Shown: positions 50,711 through 62,797 of the stretch, piece by piece | How positions within the stretch are numbered: position 1 is the first letter of the stretch | How the letters are laid out: the number at the start of each line of letters is the position of its first letter | DNA from: Liolophura sinensis | Taxonomy: Eukaryota > Mollusca > Polyplacophora > Chitonida > Chitonidae | Direction: 5' to 3' | Length of the DNA: 64,000 nt | Assembly: GCF_032854445.1 (NCBI RefSeq) | Contig: NC_088301.1 | Location: forward strand, 42,961,116-43,025,115 | The notes under the pieces: generated by a model | What the model saw: the letters and a program-made list of their open reading frames with translations, nothing else | Databases searched by the model: none | What the model was told of the DNA's origin: nothing | Program-made: the position numbers and the translations under genes

Positions 50711-53659
50711 GTAAGTTAGTAAAAATGTTCCCGATAAAGTAAAAAACAAGCCTTGAACGTCAGAAAAAAAATTTCCATGTAGTTGAGCCGCGTACACATG
50801 GATTAATAGAGAAGCACTAACTTGGACTTACAGCGTATTCGAATGAAAATTTACACAACCATTTTTGATGAATTCTGCAAGTTGGTCATACGCCATAAAG
50901 GTTCCTCTTTACCAACAAATGCTTTTGTCATCTGATATTTTCTCATCATCGTGATATACCTATGTACACACATGCTGTACTATTTAAAAAGATTTATACA
51001 GGTAGCTACGTATAGTAGCACGAACACCACAGTCATTTGAAACAATACATGTAAAGGCACCGATTTCTCTTCAAGGCAAGTAACAACATACGGTGTTATG
51101 CACTCTTACATTGAAAAGGAAATTAAATGGTTCACTCATACAAAATGTAATAAGCTTACTTGTTGATCCAATGTGATTCTTCAGATGATTCAGAAGGTGC
51201 GAATATGAAGAACTGGGTGGTTTGGTGAAAAGCCGATTGACTACGTAGTTATAATATGGACTGTGCATAACATACAGACACACGCATGGAGCTACTACTT
51301 TCACTTTCAGGAGAATGGAAAGAACTATTTACTGGCAACAGAGGTGTTCAGAGCTGTACTGGCCACGGTGACAAAAACATTTATTCAGGTATAGGCCAAC
51401 ACGAAAACCTCGACTGCATGGGTTAAGACCCACACTGAATAGAGTAGTATATATAGGCCAGCCCATTTTGCACTAAAGCATGTCTAGACATGTATGTTAG
51501 TGTGTTGCACATAGCTCTATTCGCTTTAGGCTGAAATTCAGCCTATACGGTGAAAGTCCAGCTGATATGATAGAATATGATAGCTTGGCGGTTTGACGCC
51601 ATGTATACACGTATAACGGTGTCATATGTCGCCTAGCATGAAGCATGTACAACTACACTTGAGATGCATGGGCAGCTATCACTCTGGTCTCCATACTGTA
51701 CCGTTATCTCGAACAGTCTCTAGATCTATATACAAGGAGTCGTTTCGCAATGGTTCCAGATTGCTTATGAAGGTCAAGTTTCACTTGTTTGCGAAATGCC
51801 CAGCTGAATAATAATGTCCAAGCATTGCATTTGTTAGCTTGCCATCCGTAAAGTTTACCTAACTTGCACTGCACACGTACGCCACGTAGTCTGCTATCCA
51901 TATAATTGATTAAGAAAAATTCAGGGAACAAATTTAAGGGTACCATACCTAATTAATGCGCATAAATTTAGTCCATTTAGGAATGAGACTTTCCTTGGTG
52001 GATTAGACCAGTATACGCTAGGGGATGACCTTTTCCCATATAAATGGCTATGGTCGGTCTCCAGGGTTGGTCAGTAGATAATTTTGGGTCTCATGTTGAC
52101 AAACTATTTGTACGCAGGCAAAACGTATGCTCATATCATATGTGCTCATTATAAAATTTATTTTTTCAATCCCGTCACTTCAAACTCTCTTAGTGGCTCA
52201 AGATCTAAGTATCTCCCCTTCATCTGCTTTACGGTAGTGCACACTTACTACGAATTACAGGCCCATATATTTACCAATGATTTGTTATATTCTGTGGATC
52301 AGTATATATAGGACTAATAGTTTAGTGGTGCTTCTACTTTACCTGAAGTTGTTTTAATTTAATGGATGACTATATGTTATTGCAATAAATATAAACCATT
52401 ATGTCCATATTGTTACATGTTAATGATTACATTTATAAACATTACCCTTCTTCTGTACAAAAGGGCACGCTTCGCTTATAACACCAGTTTTCGTTTTCAA
52501 ACTAGCTATTAACACAAATTTCCCATGAAATGAAACTTTGGAATGCTTTAATCAAGCCAGACTATGGGTGCCGGATGGGGACATCCGACGAAGACATCTG
52601 ACGAAGAGAATACATAATTGCGTGGAAGAAGGCAAATAATTACAGCAAATTTGTGTATTTAATCAGAGGCAATTAGGCCTAAATAAAGTTTGAAATAATG
52701 AATTGTCGGGGCCCCAAATTTTAAACTTGGAACTCCAGTGTTAAACTTGAAATCATGATTCCTTAACTCGGGGCACTGACTTCCAATCTAAAGCTCTGTC
52801 AGATCTGGTATACTATATCCCAGGTCAGATTTACGGCTCCGTCATGGTATCCCAATTTTGAGTGGCCCATGAACCCTTTAAAATTCTTATTTTTTCAACA
52901 AGTAACTTTTACACTTTTATACTCTTCAGACCCCATCTCTTTGAGATCTCATTTACGGGAATAGAGATGGCGGGGCTTTCTGAGCCCTGAACACTCGCCT
53001 AAAGTCCTCTTAATCTCCCCCATCCCCACTTTCTCTTCTGTAATATACAAAATGCCTAGGACACGCTGAAATAAATCCATATATCAGATGTGACTCAGAA
53101 AAGCGTGCATGTGTATTATACGATAAGCGAGTTTTCTCCATATGAGTCAATATGAGTCACCTTAACGTTCAGATGTCAAATTAAACTTGCACTAAGTAAT
53201 CTGTATTTTGTAATGCAGATAATTTGCAGATAATTCTTCGTACTTCCGTTGTAACTCAGAGTCTTGGCTGACCGCGAACCGGAGATTGTCTGGAATGTGG
53301 TAAATGTAAACATGGTGTTGGATATCAGGATGTCATATGTATGGGCTTTTAGGGTGTGAGGCCGTTGGTTCCTCCCCGGGGGCAATTTTCATACGAAGAT
53401 GAGAATATCCCCTTTTATTCGCACTGTATGAATGTCGAATGCCCCTAGCACTGCGACCTGTTAGTAATTAAATATATCAATAAAGCTACTTGTAAAATAA
53501 AACAATAGAATATGTACAATATTATGAATAAAATATTAAACAGAATTCAATTCACAAACAAGAGTCTCATTTTTCGGTTTACAAAATTAATGATTATTAC
53601 ACTGAGCCGGTTTATTACTACCCTTGTAGAAGTTGCTGGAAAGCATGGCCATTGTGTGT

Positions 53660-53942
53660 CTTAACATTTCACGGGGCCTCTCTGGCTCACGATTTAAAAC
53701 TTTGGCTCGTTGCAGCTTTCAGACCGTGACCAGTGAGCCACGTAAACGAATTCATGCCGCTCTCGCTGTTTCGGCTATAGCTTTGTCCGGAGGTTTGTCA
53801 GCTACATGCGTGGTTTGCACCGATTTCCTTACTCCATAAACCTTTCGCCCTAAAAGTTGGCTTATGGAAGATGGAAATCAGAGGAAAAGTTAATTCCTCA
53901 ATAACGCGTTAAACACTACCCAATCAAGCAATCAATCAATCA
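53660..53942 (+). repeat. Dispersed SINE-like repeat, plus orientation
   Basis: Contains ggaggtttgtcagctacatg then cgtggtttgcaccgatttcc in the body, and the tail gcgttaaacactacccaatc then aagcaatcaatcaatca. It resembles family B. The short open frame through it is not a gene. Confidence 0.5.
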
Positions 53943-54164
53943 GAACATTTAACATAGGTCGATATTAGATGCTCGACATCATGTTTTATATTATGCAAAT
54001 CCTTATACAATTTACCACATCATGCACGTCGCAATTTGAATAAGCTTATAGTAACTATGAAAAAAGCTTTTAAAAGGTGAGACTGGATGTTGTGGTTTTG
54101 TTGTCTTCTAATGTTAAAATCGATGTTGACCATTCAGTTAAGATAAGCAATCAATTGACTGATC

Positions 54165-54420
54165 GTTGGTTAACATCATATTTAAGTATTTTAAACTTAT
54201 ATAGGTGGAAGAAGCCGGTTAATCGTGGAAAACCACAAGTTTCTGACAAGTTACGGGCGAACTTTCTTACGTGTCACGTACTGATTTGTACATCACATTA
54301 GTGGAAAAGAAGTGGTCCTCAACGAACCTTAGACTGAGAAAATGGCCAATCGGCCGTCGTCGACCGCTAATTGCCACCAAGCAATGAGATCACTGCCGAT
54401 GACCAGGTTTGAACCGCACC
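54165..54420 (-). repeat. Dispersed repeat family B, minus orientation
   Basis: The plus strand has accacaagtttctgacaagt then tacgggcgaactttcttacg, parallel to the copy at 42.1 kb. Its minus-strand head includes gcggttcaaacctggtc, a B-box-like motif. Confidence 0.5.
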
Positions 54421-54692
54421 TCACGTGTCCCATAGCGATTGATTTCATCAGAGGCATGTACAGTATAAAACGCTCTGTATGAAATTAAGTCTACATGCAG
54501 TTTTGTGTTATCACACTTGGCGATACTGAAGCCTAATACATAAGAAGGACGAAACCTGATAAGGATATACCTATACGAAAAAGTTATCAACAGCTCTAAT
54601 GTACATAGTACATACATGCATACCTTCCTGTAAACAGAAAAACCTCAAAGAAGAAACTCGTGCGATTCAAGTGAATAGGATCTACATTTTAA

Positions 54693-54698
54693 TTTAAT
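54693..54698 (-). promoter_or_regulatory. Possible polyadenylation signal (ATTAAA)
   Basis: ATTAAA on the minus strand about 205 bases past the stop of the small lysine/glutamate-rich protein gene. It is the commonest variant signal and gives a plausible 3' end. Confidence 0.4.
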
Positions 54699-54902
54699 AC
54701 AAAGTGTTTGTTACACAGTGAAAGTTTTCCATAATACTTCCAATAGAACTGTAACAGCTTGGAATTAAATAACAGGTAAAATGTGGAAAGGTAAGTTCCG
54801 ACAGGTGAGTTGTATTCATCTGAGAGCTCTGTGGAGTTTGCATTTCTCGAAATGGCCTTCTGATGAAGTCACGTGACAGTCAAGTATAAGCACTGAATGA
54901 CA

Positions 54903-57534
54903 TCACTTCTCTTCCTGTTTCTCGCCTTCTTAAAGTATAAAAAAAACCGTCTCAATGTGAATGAGAAAATCCGCAATTCTTTTAAAAACAACTGCCCATG
55001 AATCTCATTATATGCAAGGTGACATAGTGTTCAACTTACAGAAAACTTGAAATTTATCAGCAGGAAAAAGCCCAGTAACGTATCTCTACATCTGTACTTT
55101 AATGTCATCTCAGGTAAGTGACAATTAAGACTTATAGATAATAACCTGTATATACAAGATCATGAATTTGAAAAAGGAAATCATTTGGTGGGAAACAGTT
55201 ACTAGTATTAGTAAAAATACCCAAGCAAATGCTGGCCTTTATGAACAATTCGTTTCTGAATGTACACCTAATCTATATCATTAACAACATTCAAATCTTT
55301 GTCATAACTCTAAAAATACACACAAAAAAAATATTAATTTAGTGAAAAAATTTACGACCTGATTTGTTATACTCATATAAATTCTCACTTCTTCTTACAT
55401 GAAAAGGCTAGTTGGGTATTCATATATTCGTAGCGTATATAGAGAACACTGGAAATGTGGTTTCATCCAACACTGTTTAGCATTTTGATGTGATTTATGC
55501 TCAATGCAAATCTTAATTAGACTTCGGGAAGCATAAATTTTAATATGCTTATAACAGGTGCGCACGCAATATAACTATTAATGAAAAGCCTGAACGTATT
55601 ATTTTTATAGGCTTATTGAATGTCTCAGGTGTGTGATGTGATCGGAGAATGTAACTCCCTTTAAACATACCGGGAATACATAAGAGCTTGTGCTTCTGTA
55701 TTAACTTATATATACTTGTGTTCATATACACATGTATTGCGTTCATTCCAGACTAAAATCAGGATATAACTTACAAAACCCAATTATTATCTAAAACCAC
55801 TGATTTCACTGAAAGAAATGGTCTTAGGTCTCAGAGCTTACCTTTTGCTGTTTCTGAAGGAGCCTCCTTCGTCTGATCTTTTTCAACTTGGGCTCCTTTC
55901 TCGCCCTGATAACATTTAAAGACGAGGACTTAAATGTCTACGTTTGTAAATAAATAATCAGCACACAGAACCGACATGTCTTCTTGACATTGCACATCAA
56001 TCATTAATATTTTTTATCCGTTGCAGGTCTTGTATGTATGATCTATTCCAGTTGAATGAACACAGGCGTCCAGATTCTATCCTATAAACTTGATATATTG
56101 AAATAGTAAAGGAACTCACTCCTCATCAAATGTATACCCATTCGGCATTTATATTTCACTTCAAAGTATCATGTGTAGAAGGCATGAGGTCATTTAGTAA
56201 TTCGTACAATATAAGATGGAAAACTTACGGCCTTCTTCTGCTCTTCAGTCTGTTTCGTTTCCTCTACGAAAGACAAAAACGTAGAAGACGTTATTTTTTT
56301 TTCAATACTTAAACTAAAAGAAAACTACAATATGAAATAAGGTTTATCATAAAGACAACTGAAAGCTGAAGATACCTTCACTTATGCTTTCAGATTTTTT
56401 AAGAGTGTTGAAAGGCATTCGAATATTTTAATACTATGGCGGGCTTTATGAGCCATACTGAAGGTATCTAAAAACCTCATGTCGCCTTTTTTCGTGATAC
56501 TCACCAGTAGAAAAGAATTTTTTGGAACATTATTTCAGTTATCATAGGTAAAAAGAGTTATTTCAACATTCAGTGTCGCGATTAGAATTGGGAAAACTTC
56601 CTGTGACTTCAGAGTGCCAAAACTCTAATAGTATGATCCATACAGTTCTCCTTAGAATTTAAAGGTTTGAACGCCTTTAACTCTTTTCACAAAATCTAAA
56701 AAATAAATGAAAGTATATTTATGCATAGTTTTAAGTGGTCTATTTAAAATGAATGATTATGACTTAACGCCACATCGGCAATTTTGCAGCTATATCGTGG
56801 CGACGGTCTATTTAGGGATGCTTACTTCGAATTTTAGAGGTCTTTTCCTTTAATACGATATAAAAAGACAAAATCACGGAGAGTAAAACAGCTGGCAAAT
56901 GGTCATACTTAGTGCCCGATAGAAACAGGGCTTATGCATAGAAACGGGGCTTATGCAAAGAAACAGTGATTATACATAGAAACAGGGATTAAGCAGATTA
57001 AGGGAAAGAAAGCTTCTGCGATTTTAATAACAATTTAAGAGAGACGTAGAATTATCAAATTTCGTCTTGCTCTCATGTTTAAGAAGCAATAAAAAAATAG
57101 ACGCTAGTGTGCTGTTTGACAAATGGCCACATTGACGCATCCGGTGATAACCATCCTCTTGAGATAAGAAGGCAGAGACCATAGAGTACAGAGACATTAA
57201 TTCAGTTCAGTCCAGTACAAATTTATCTTAAGGTGGGTAATGTTAGGATGCATAACAAATATATTTTATTACAAATGTTTAAATTTAAAGAGCAAAAAGA
57301 AATAATTTGCATTGATCCCATGCTTTATAGACCATATTTCGTTCTCGATTTTGCATGGTTTTGGGTATTAAGATCTACACCTGTTGATCACTGGAAAACG
57401 CCACTGCATTTCATTTTCACAAAAGTAACATGTCACAAATAACTGTACCCATACATGCAAAATAAATGTTTGAGAGATGTTAACGACACGTTAGATTCTA
57501 TATAACGTTACTTACTTTCTGGTGTTGGAGACAT
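54903..57534 (-). CDS. Small Lys/Glu-rich disordered protein, 47 residues, 4 exons
   Basis: I do not recognise this protein. Exons in transcript order: 57534-57516 (19 bp), 56263-56229 (35), 55905-55842 (64), 54928-54903 (26). They total 144 bp with stop, phases 1, 0, 1, and consistent GT-AG ends (donors gtaagt, gtaagt, gtaagc). It begins MSPTPEKETK and ends EGEKQEEK. By count 12 residues are Glu and 10 Lys. There is no Cys, Trp, Phe, Tyr, Leu or Ile, so it should be disordered and soluble, with no signal peptide or membrane segment. It lacks the LKKT motif of beta-thymosins and the nucleosome-binding core of HMGN proteins. Composition stays Lys/Glu-rich across all four exons, which chance splicing would not readily give. 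A TATA promoter lies just upstream. The last exon is the least certain. Confidence 0.6.
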
Positions 57535-57584
57535 CTTGTTGTTTCAGCTGAGGATCTCGGTGTTAGGAGTAGCTGATCGGAGAT

Positions 57585-57670
57585 ATACACGTGTGTAACG
57601 ATAACACATTGCGTCCTGCCTTATATACACTCGCGCATCCCGCCAACTTCACGGGCGGGAATTTCCAGAA
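57585..57670 (-). promoter_or_regulatory. TATA promoter with NF-kB-type site
   Basis: On the minus strand a TATATAA box (57627-57621) lies about 90 bp before the ATG at 57534, predicting a start near 57595. A perfect GGGAATTTCC (57657-57666) lies 30-45 bp upstream of the TATA box. An inverted pair tcccgcc and ggcggga (57638-57660), E2F-like in form, lies next to it. A CACGTG E-box (57588-57593) sits at the predicted start. Confidence 0.6.
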
Positions 57671-59847
57671 TTGTCATTGGTACATTACTACTGCATAAAT
57701 TAACTTATCAGTCACCGCGCTAAATATGGCAACACGTGACAGTTATGCTTTGCCGCTTAAATGCACAACTTTCAACAAAGGTACAGTCATGCCTCAGACG
57801 CGTAAGCTCCGTAATAAACGCAAGCGAAGTATAGTGATGAATCTGGAAACAATGAAAGATTATAAAAACGCCCCAGGGTGGTACGGAGGACAGCATACCG
57901 GTGGCTGGTAGAACAAATGGATGGGTGTCCTCAGAAGACAAGTGATAGGTCTTCAAGTAGTTTGACGACTTCAGTCCAAAACATAGACAGCCGCCAAAGT
58001 TTATAGTTGATGGATGAACATGGGCCTTTACAGTATGATAAATGTGAAGGTTTAGTCGTGTTTTTGTCACAAGTTCTGTAGGTCTATATTAAACGTTAAA
58101 AAAGTAAACAATTAAACAAAAACTGTAACATATACATGTACAGCAAGTACAGCTTGTAGGTAGTGTAGGTAGCTTTTGGCGCTCATTCATAAATCCATAA
58201 CACCTGCGAGTTCAAGATATGTTGTCAGTGGATAAATATATAGGTGGTTTTAGGATGGAATTGCACGATATTATATCATGAATCACAGGTGAAAAGGTTT
58301 CAAATATTAAAACATGACTCACAATACAGAATGGCCTATATTCAGTTATCTTTCCATCTTAAATGTGTCAATTTAACCTTCATAGTTCAACAGATAAGTA
58401 AATAATGTTCTTCAGGTTCTTCTGACAATATCCCTCTTCGATCCTCTAAAATAAAGTAAGTGCTACAGTTATCATACTTTAAGCTGCTAAATGAAAACAC
58501 ATGTGCAAAGGATGAACGCTCACTGTTTTAAAAGCATTACTAGTTTGTGTTGAAAATAATGTTGAATAATGCATAAACGAACCTTGGTGGATCGGCAGGT
58601 GCGAGCTCCAAAGATAAAGCGCATTTGAGATGAATCACATAATCTTAATATGTATATGTAATCAAGCACATTTCATAATTTGTACAGGTTGTGACCCGAG
58701 TAATCAGTGAGGATGTCAAACAAAGGGACAAAGAGAGTGGAGAAAGAGCAGTCAATGCGTCCGCCCGAAAAGTAAGAGGTTTAACCCGCATATAGAAAAT
58801 CAAGCATCTTTTCTTCCTCCATGCATAGCGGAATATTTGTTTTAACAATTATCAATTCATTCCCATATGAAAGAGAAGCGTGAACTTCCGGTGATTCAAA
58901 AGGATATTATTTTTTCCACTTATACAAGCTGGTCAGTCAAGTTTAACGCGATATGTACAGAACATACTAGAACATGATTAACTTGTTTAACTTAATACCT
59001 AATATATGCTTTAAAAAGAATAAAGGTTTATAAGTAAACGTCCGAAAGCAAAAACATGATATATACAGCTTCCAAAATGAAATTACCTGGTGAGCACGCA
59101 ATTATATATAATGCAAATTATAGTGAAAATATTTATACAGCGTGTCCCGTGATGCATATGCAGGTGTGATTCATGTTCTAGAATGTGCACGAGATGATTA
59201 TATACACACCGGAAAAGGGAATTTGTTGTCTTCTATACACACGAAATATATCAGCGTTCTCTCATACTATAATGGACACCTAAAGCCGAAAATATTTAAA
59301 CAATTTAGAATTATAAATTTTTTATTGTTATTAGTTTTAAATTACTTTTGTATCATTATATATCTACATGCGTTGGTAATACATTTATATTACAGCCTGT
59401 GCATAATAAAGTAAATGCACAACCAATCGTGTGTATGTTAAACTTGTTGGGATAAGTGAGTTTCTCTCCAGAGCTTATTAAGTATGCACTGGTCTAAAAT
59501 AGAGTGGGTCATTGACCCTCCATTCTAAATTAAACAAGCCACTTTTGAGGATACATGTATTTAAAGACAGTGTATGCATGCTGATCACCTAATTTTAGAT
59601 TATACTAAAGTCACAATGGCATTCATTCTCAAGTCTGTTGCAGTCTGTTATGGAATTGTCACTTGTGGCATTTTCATATATTAAATTATTTGTTTATATG
59701 ATTATTCTTTGGGGTCATACTGAGGAAGTTTTCATTTATACGTGTGTTATTTTACGGGTGGAGGAAAAGGGAGGGTCGGGGGAAACTACGGATTTTGACC
59801 CGAGTACTTACATCTAACGTACTTACATGGATTACAGCAGCGTATAC

Positions 59848-60303
59848 ACTTCACTTTATGAAACTGAACGCTTATTTGTATTAGGGAGCAAAAAGATTAA
59901 CTGAATGCACATGCAATATATTGTTATACATATAAAGCCGTCCGGACAAAGTATAGATTTACATTAGAGCGTATAGCTTATATAGGATGATACCCGCCCT
60001 CCATCTTTCTTTTACACAATTACTGCCTCCCCCTATCTTTCTCCCTCTGTCTTCTCCTATACTAGTCTATTATCTTCCTTTCACCGTACCTATAGCTTTT
60101 CCCTACACCTCCCAAGGATTCCCCGAGGCCTATCCGTCCCCAATCATTTTTCACCTCACTATATGAAACTGAAACCTTATTTGTATTATAGGGAGCAAAA
60201 ACATTTACTGACCGATGAACTGACTACACATGCAATATATTGTTTTACATACATATAAAGCTGTCCGGGCAAAGTATAGATTTACATTAGAGCATGTGGC
60301 TTA
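59848..60303. repeat. Local direct duplication around a pyrimidine-rich core
   Basis: A segment at 59848-59980 (tatgaaactgaacgcttatt ... gacaaagtatagatttacat) recurs at 60151-60303 with small changes and a few insertions (tatgaaactgaaaccttatt ...). Between them lie about 165 bp rich in pyrimidines (59993-60145), similar in wording to the minisatellite at 62 kb. Confidence 0.8.
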
Positions 60304-61689
60304 TATTCAGTGATCTCTCTCAGATAGAGATCTATCTTTTATCCATTTACAAAACCCATGCAGGGAGAGTTAATAAGTTAAAAGTTAAAAGGTTTGCAGC
60401 TGATGAAATAGATCATACGTCTTTATTTTGTGCATTAGGATGTTTTCTGTCTCTACGTATAACTTATATATGTACATTTTTTTACAGTCTTAATGCGTGT
60501 TTTCTAAGTTTTTTTTTTCCTGTGCTACTTTCAGACCGGTTGTGGTATTTCTGTCATTTGAACTATTCCTTGAAGTTCTCGTTCCCGCTAATGAACGTCT
60601 ATACGTCTAATTATCTCACGAAGCCTTTTCGTCTCTCGTGGCCCGGGGCCAGGTCGTTGTGTATCCAGATGCCGTATAAAGCTACATGACTAACCTTCCC
60701 ACGATACCAGGTCTAAATCTAGACAGGTGGTACAACTTCTAGAATAAAGCAATGAATACTCTGACAGGGACTAGAATATTCAGTATCCACAAAGTCAACT
60801 TGTATATAGCAGTTTACTGTTTCTAGCCTTCACTGCATGTATAACGATGTAGCCCCAGGGGATCGTTGGATTTACACCTGCCTCATGCTCAGTCAGTTTG
60901 AGGTGCAACTTTCTTTGCACATTTATAGATAAAAGTTCAGAGAGCACGAGTAGAGCTAGTGCACGCAGAAACGATTACACTGAATATCCACATATGAGAT
61001 ATGACTTGTTCATAAACGGAGACTCCTAACTGGGAGATAGGAGATCGTTATTGAGACTTTATAGTACCGAAATACCCATACTGATTTAACACTTGCATAG
61101 AAATCAAACCACAACTGCTCAACACGTCCTAGTCTATTCTTTAAATTTAAAATGTAGCGCTCTCAATTCTTGAAATGAAATTATATCATATATACTGCTG
61201 CATTTGTCGAAACGAAAACTAGATTACAGCGAACCATTGGGTGTATAGAAATTGCAGTCGAGAGAAAGGGAGCTTTGCAATATTGCTCTTCATCTAGATC
61301 GGTCGATGTATATGCTTGAATCGTTCTGTTTTTTAACGAAATACGTTCAGCAATGAATTGAAAGTGACAATTCGATTTTTTAAACCCAAAGCAGACAAAT
61401 GACATGCATGTGTCATTGTTTCTTTTTTTCTTTTGTTCTTTTGTTTGTTTTGTGCTGTTGTTTGTTTCTACCTGGTTTTCTCTGTTTTGAGAAATAAATA
61501 AAATTCTCACAGAGACGCGTGTTATGAATCAGATGGTTTGGAATTTCTGTCATTAACTTTTATGAGCTGCAAACACAAAAAACACCTTAATCTGTTAATC
61601 CTTTTTTAAATCAGGAGCACTGTTTCGACTTTAAGATAATACCCTACATCCTCTGTTTCTATTAAAAAGTATTAAACGCGTTGACGATT

Positions 61690-62797
61690 TTTGGTGTCTG
61701 CCTCGATCTTTCCTCCATTTTTCTCCCACTCGTCCACTAAATATATTTCACCTATTCATCTCCTGTCTTTCTCCTATTTATCCGTTATGTTTCTCCTATA
61801 CTCGTCTCTATATTTGCCTGCTACCTGTCGACTGTATTTCACCTGCCCATCCCGTACCGTCCCGTACTTTCTCCTACATGGTCCCTTAGTTTTTTCCTAC
61901 CGACTCCTAGATTTCTCCTATTGTCCCTTAGCTTTCTCCTATACCCGTTCACTGTCTTTGTCCCACCTGTCTTTCTCCTATCTGTCCATTATCTTTATCC
62001 TGCCCGCCCATAGCTTTCATCTAATCGTTCGCTATCTTGTCTACCCGTCGCCTATAGTTCTCCTATCCGTTTCCTATCTTTTTCTAACCCTTCCTTATCG
62101 TTCTCCTATCCGTCACTTATCTTTATCCTAACCGTCCTCTATCTTTATCCTACCCGTTCCCTATCTTTCTCCTACCCGCCCCTTACCTTTATCCTACCCA
62201 CCCCTATCTTTCTCCTAGCCGTCCTGTATCTTTTCTTACCCGTTCCCTATGGTTCTCCTATCCGTCCCCTCTCTTTTTCCTACCCGTCCCCTATATTTCT
62301 CCTACCCGTCCTCTATCTTTTTTCTACCCGTCCTTATCTTTTCTTACCCGTTCCCTATGGTTCTCCTATCCGTCCCCTCTCTTTTTCCTACCCGTCCCCT
62401 ATCTTTCTCCTACACGTCCTCTATCTTTATCCTACCCGTCCCCTACCTTTCTCCTACCCGTTCCCCGTCGTTCTCCTTCCTGTCATTTGTTTTTTTTCCT
62501 ACTTGTCCCCTATCGTTCTCCCACCCGTCGCCTATCTTTTTCCTACCTGTCCCCTATCTTTCTCCTGTGCATGTCACTGTCTTTCTCCTCCTACCCCCTG
62601 TCTTTCTCCTATACCAGTCCACTAGCTTTCTCCTGCCCGTCCTCTACCTTTCTGATCACGTCCCCATATCTTTCTCCTACTCGTGCCCTTTCTCCTTCCG
62701 TCCCATACTTTTCTAATACCAGTCCTCTCTCCTACCCAGTCCCTGTCCTTTTCTTCCGGTCCCCTATCTTTCTCTTTCCCGTCTATTATCTTTCTTA
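61690..62797. repeat. Pyrimidine-rich minisatellite, about 21-bp unit
   Basis: About 50 imperfect units of the type ctatctttctcctacccgtc plus c, almost wholly C and T on the plus strand. The 21-bp period is a multiple of three and lacks TAA, TAG and TGA in most phases, which explains the long open frames across it (61691-62131, 62249-62716). These are not genes. Confidence 0.9.

Larger units (their letters stand above)
45722..54690. other. Intergenic region upstream of SSUH2 paralogue 1
   Basis: About 9 kb with no recognised gene. It holds SINEs and related repeats, a 50-bp tandem repeat, a Tc1/mariner-like foldback element and a TA microsatellite at 49355-49398, all listed separately. The 200 bp before the SSUH2 start show no TATA box, only an A/T- and CpG-poor flank. 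Open frames here are short and have no family resemblance. Confidence 0.5.

Noticed and set aside
50522-50797. 91-codon minus-strand open frame
   Set aside because: It is the complement of a young SINE plus its A tail. The same peptide words recur at 6.5, 30.1 and 41.7 kb for the same reason.
53633-53839. 68-codon plus-strand open frame
   Set aside because: It overlaps a SINE-like repeat whose tail and body words recur elsewhere in the window.
54903-57534. Reading the small Lys/Glu-rich protein as beta-thymosin or HMGN
   Set aside because: Composition is similar, but the actin-binding LKKT motif and the HMGN nucleosome-binding core are both absent.
60294-60689. 131-codon plus-strand open frame
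   Set aside because: It starts inside the local duplication, has low-complexity Phe/Leu/Ser composition and no recognised motif or splice support.
61691-62716. Two open frames of 146 and 155 codons on the plus strand
   Set aside because: They lie wholly in the 21-bp pyrimidine minisatellite. The monotonous Leu/Ser/Pro/Phe/Tyr composition follows from the repeat.
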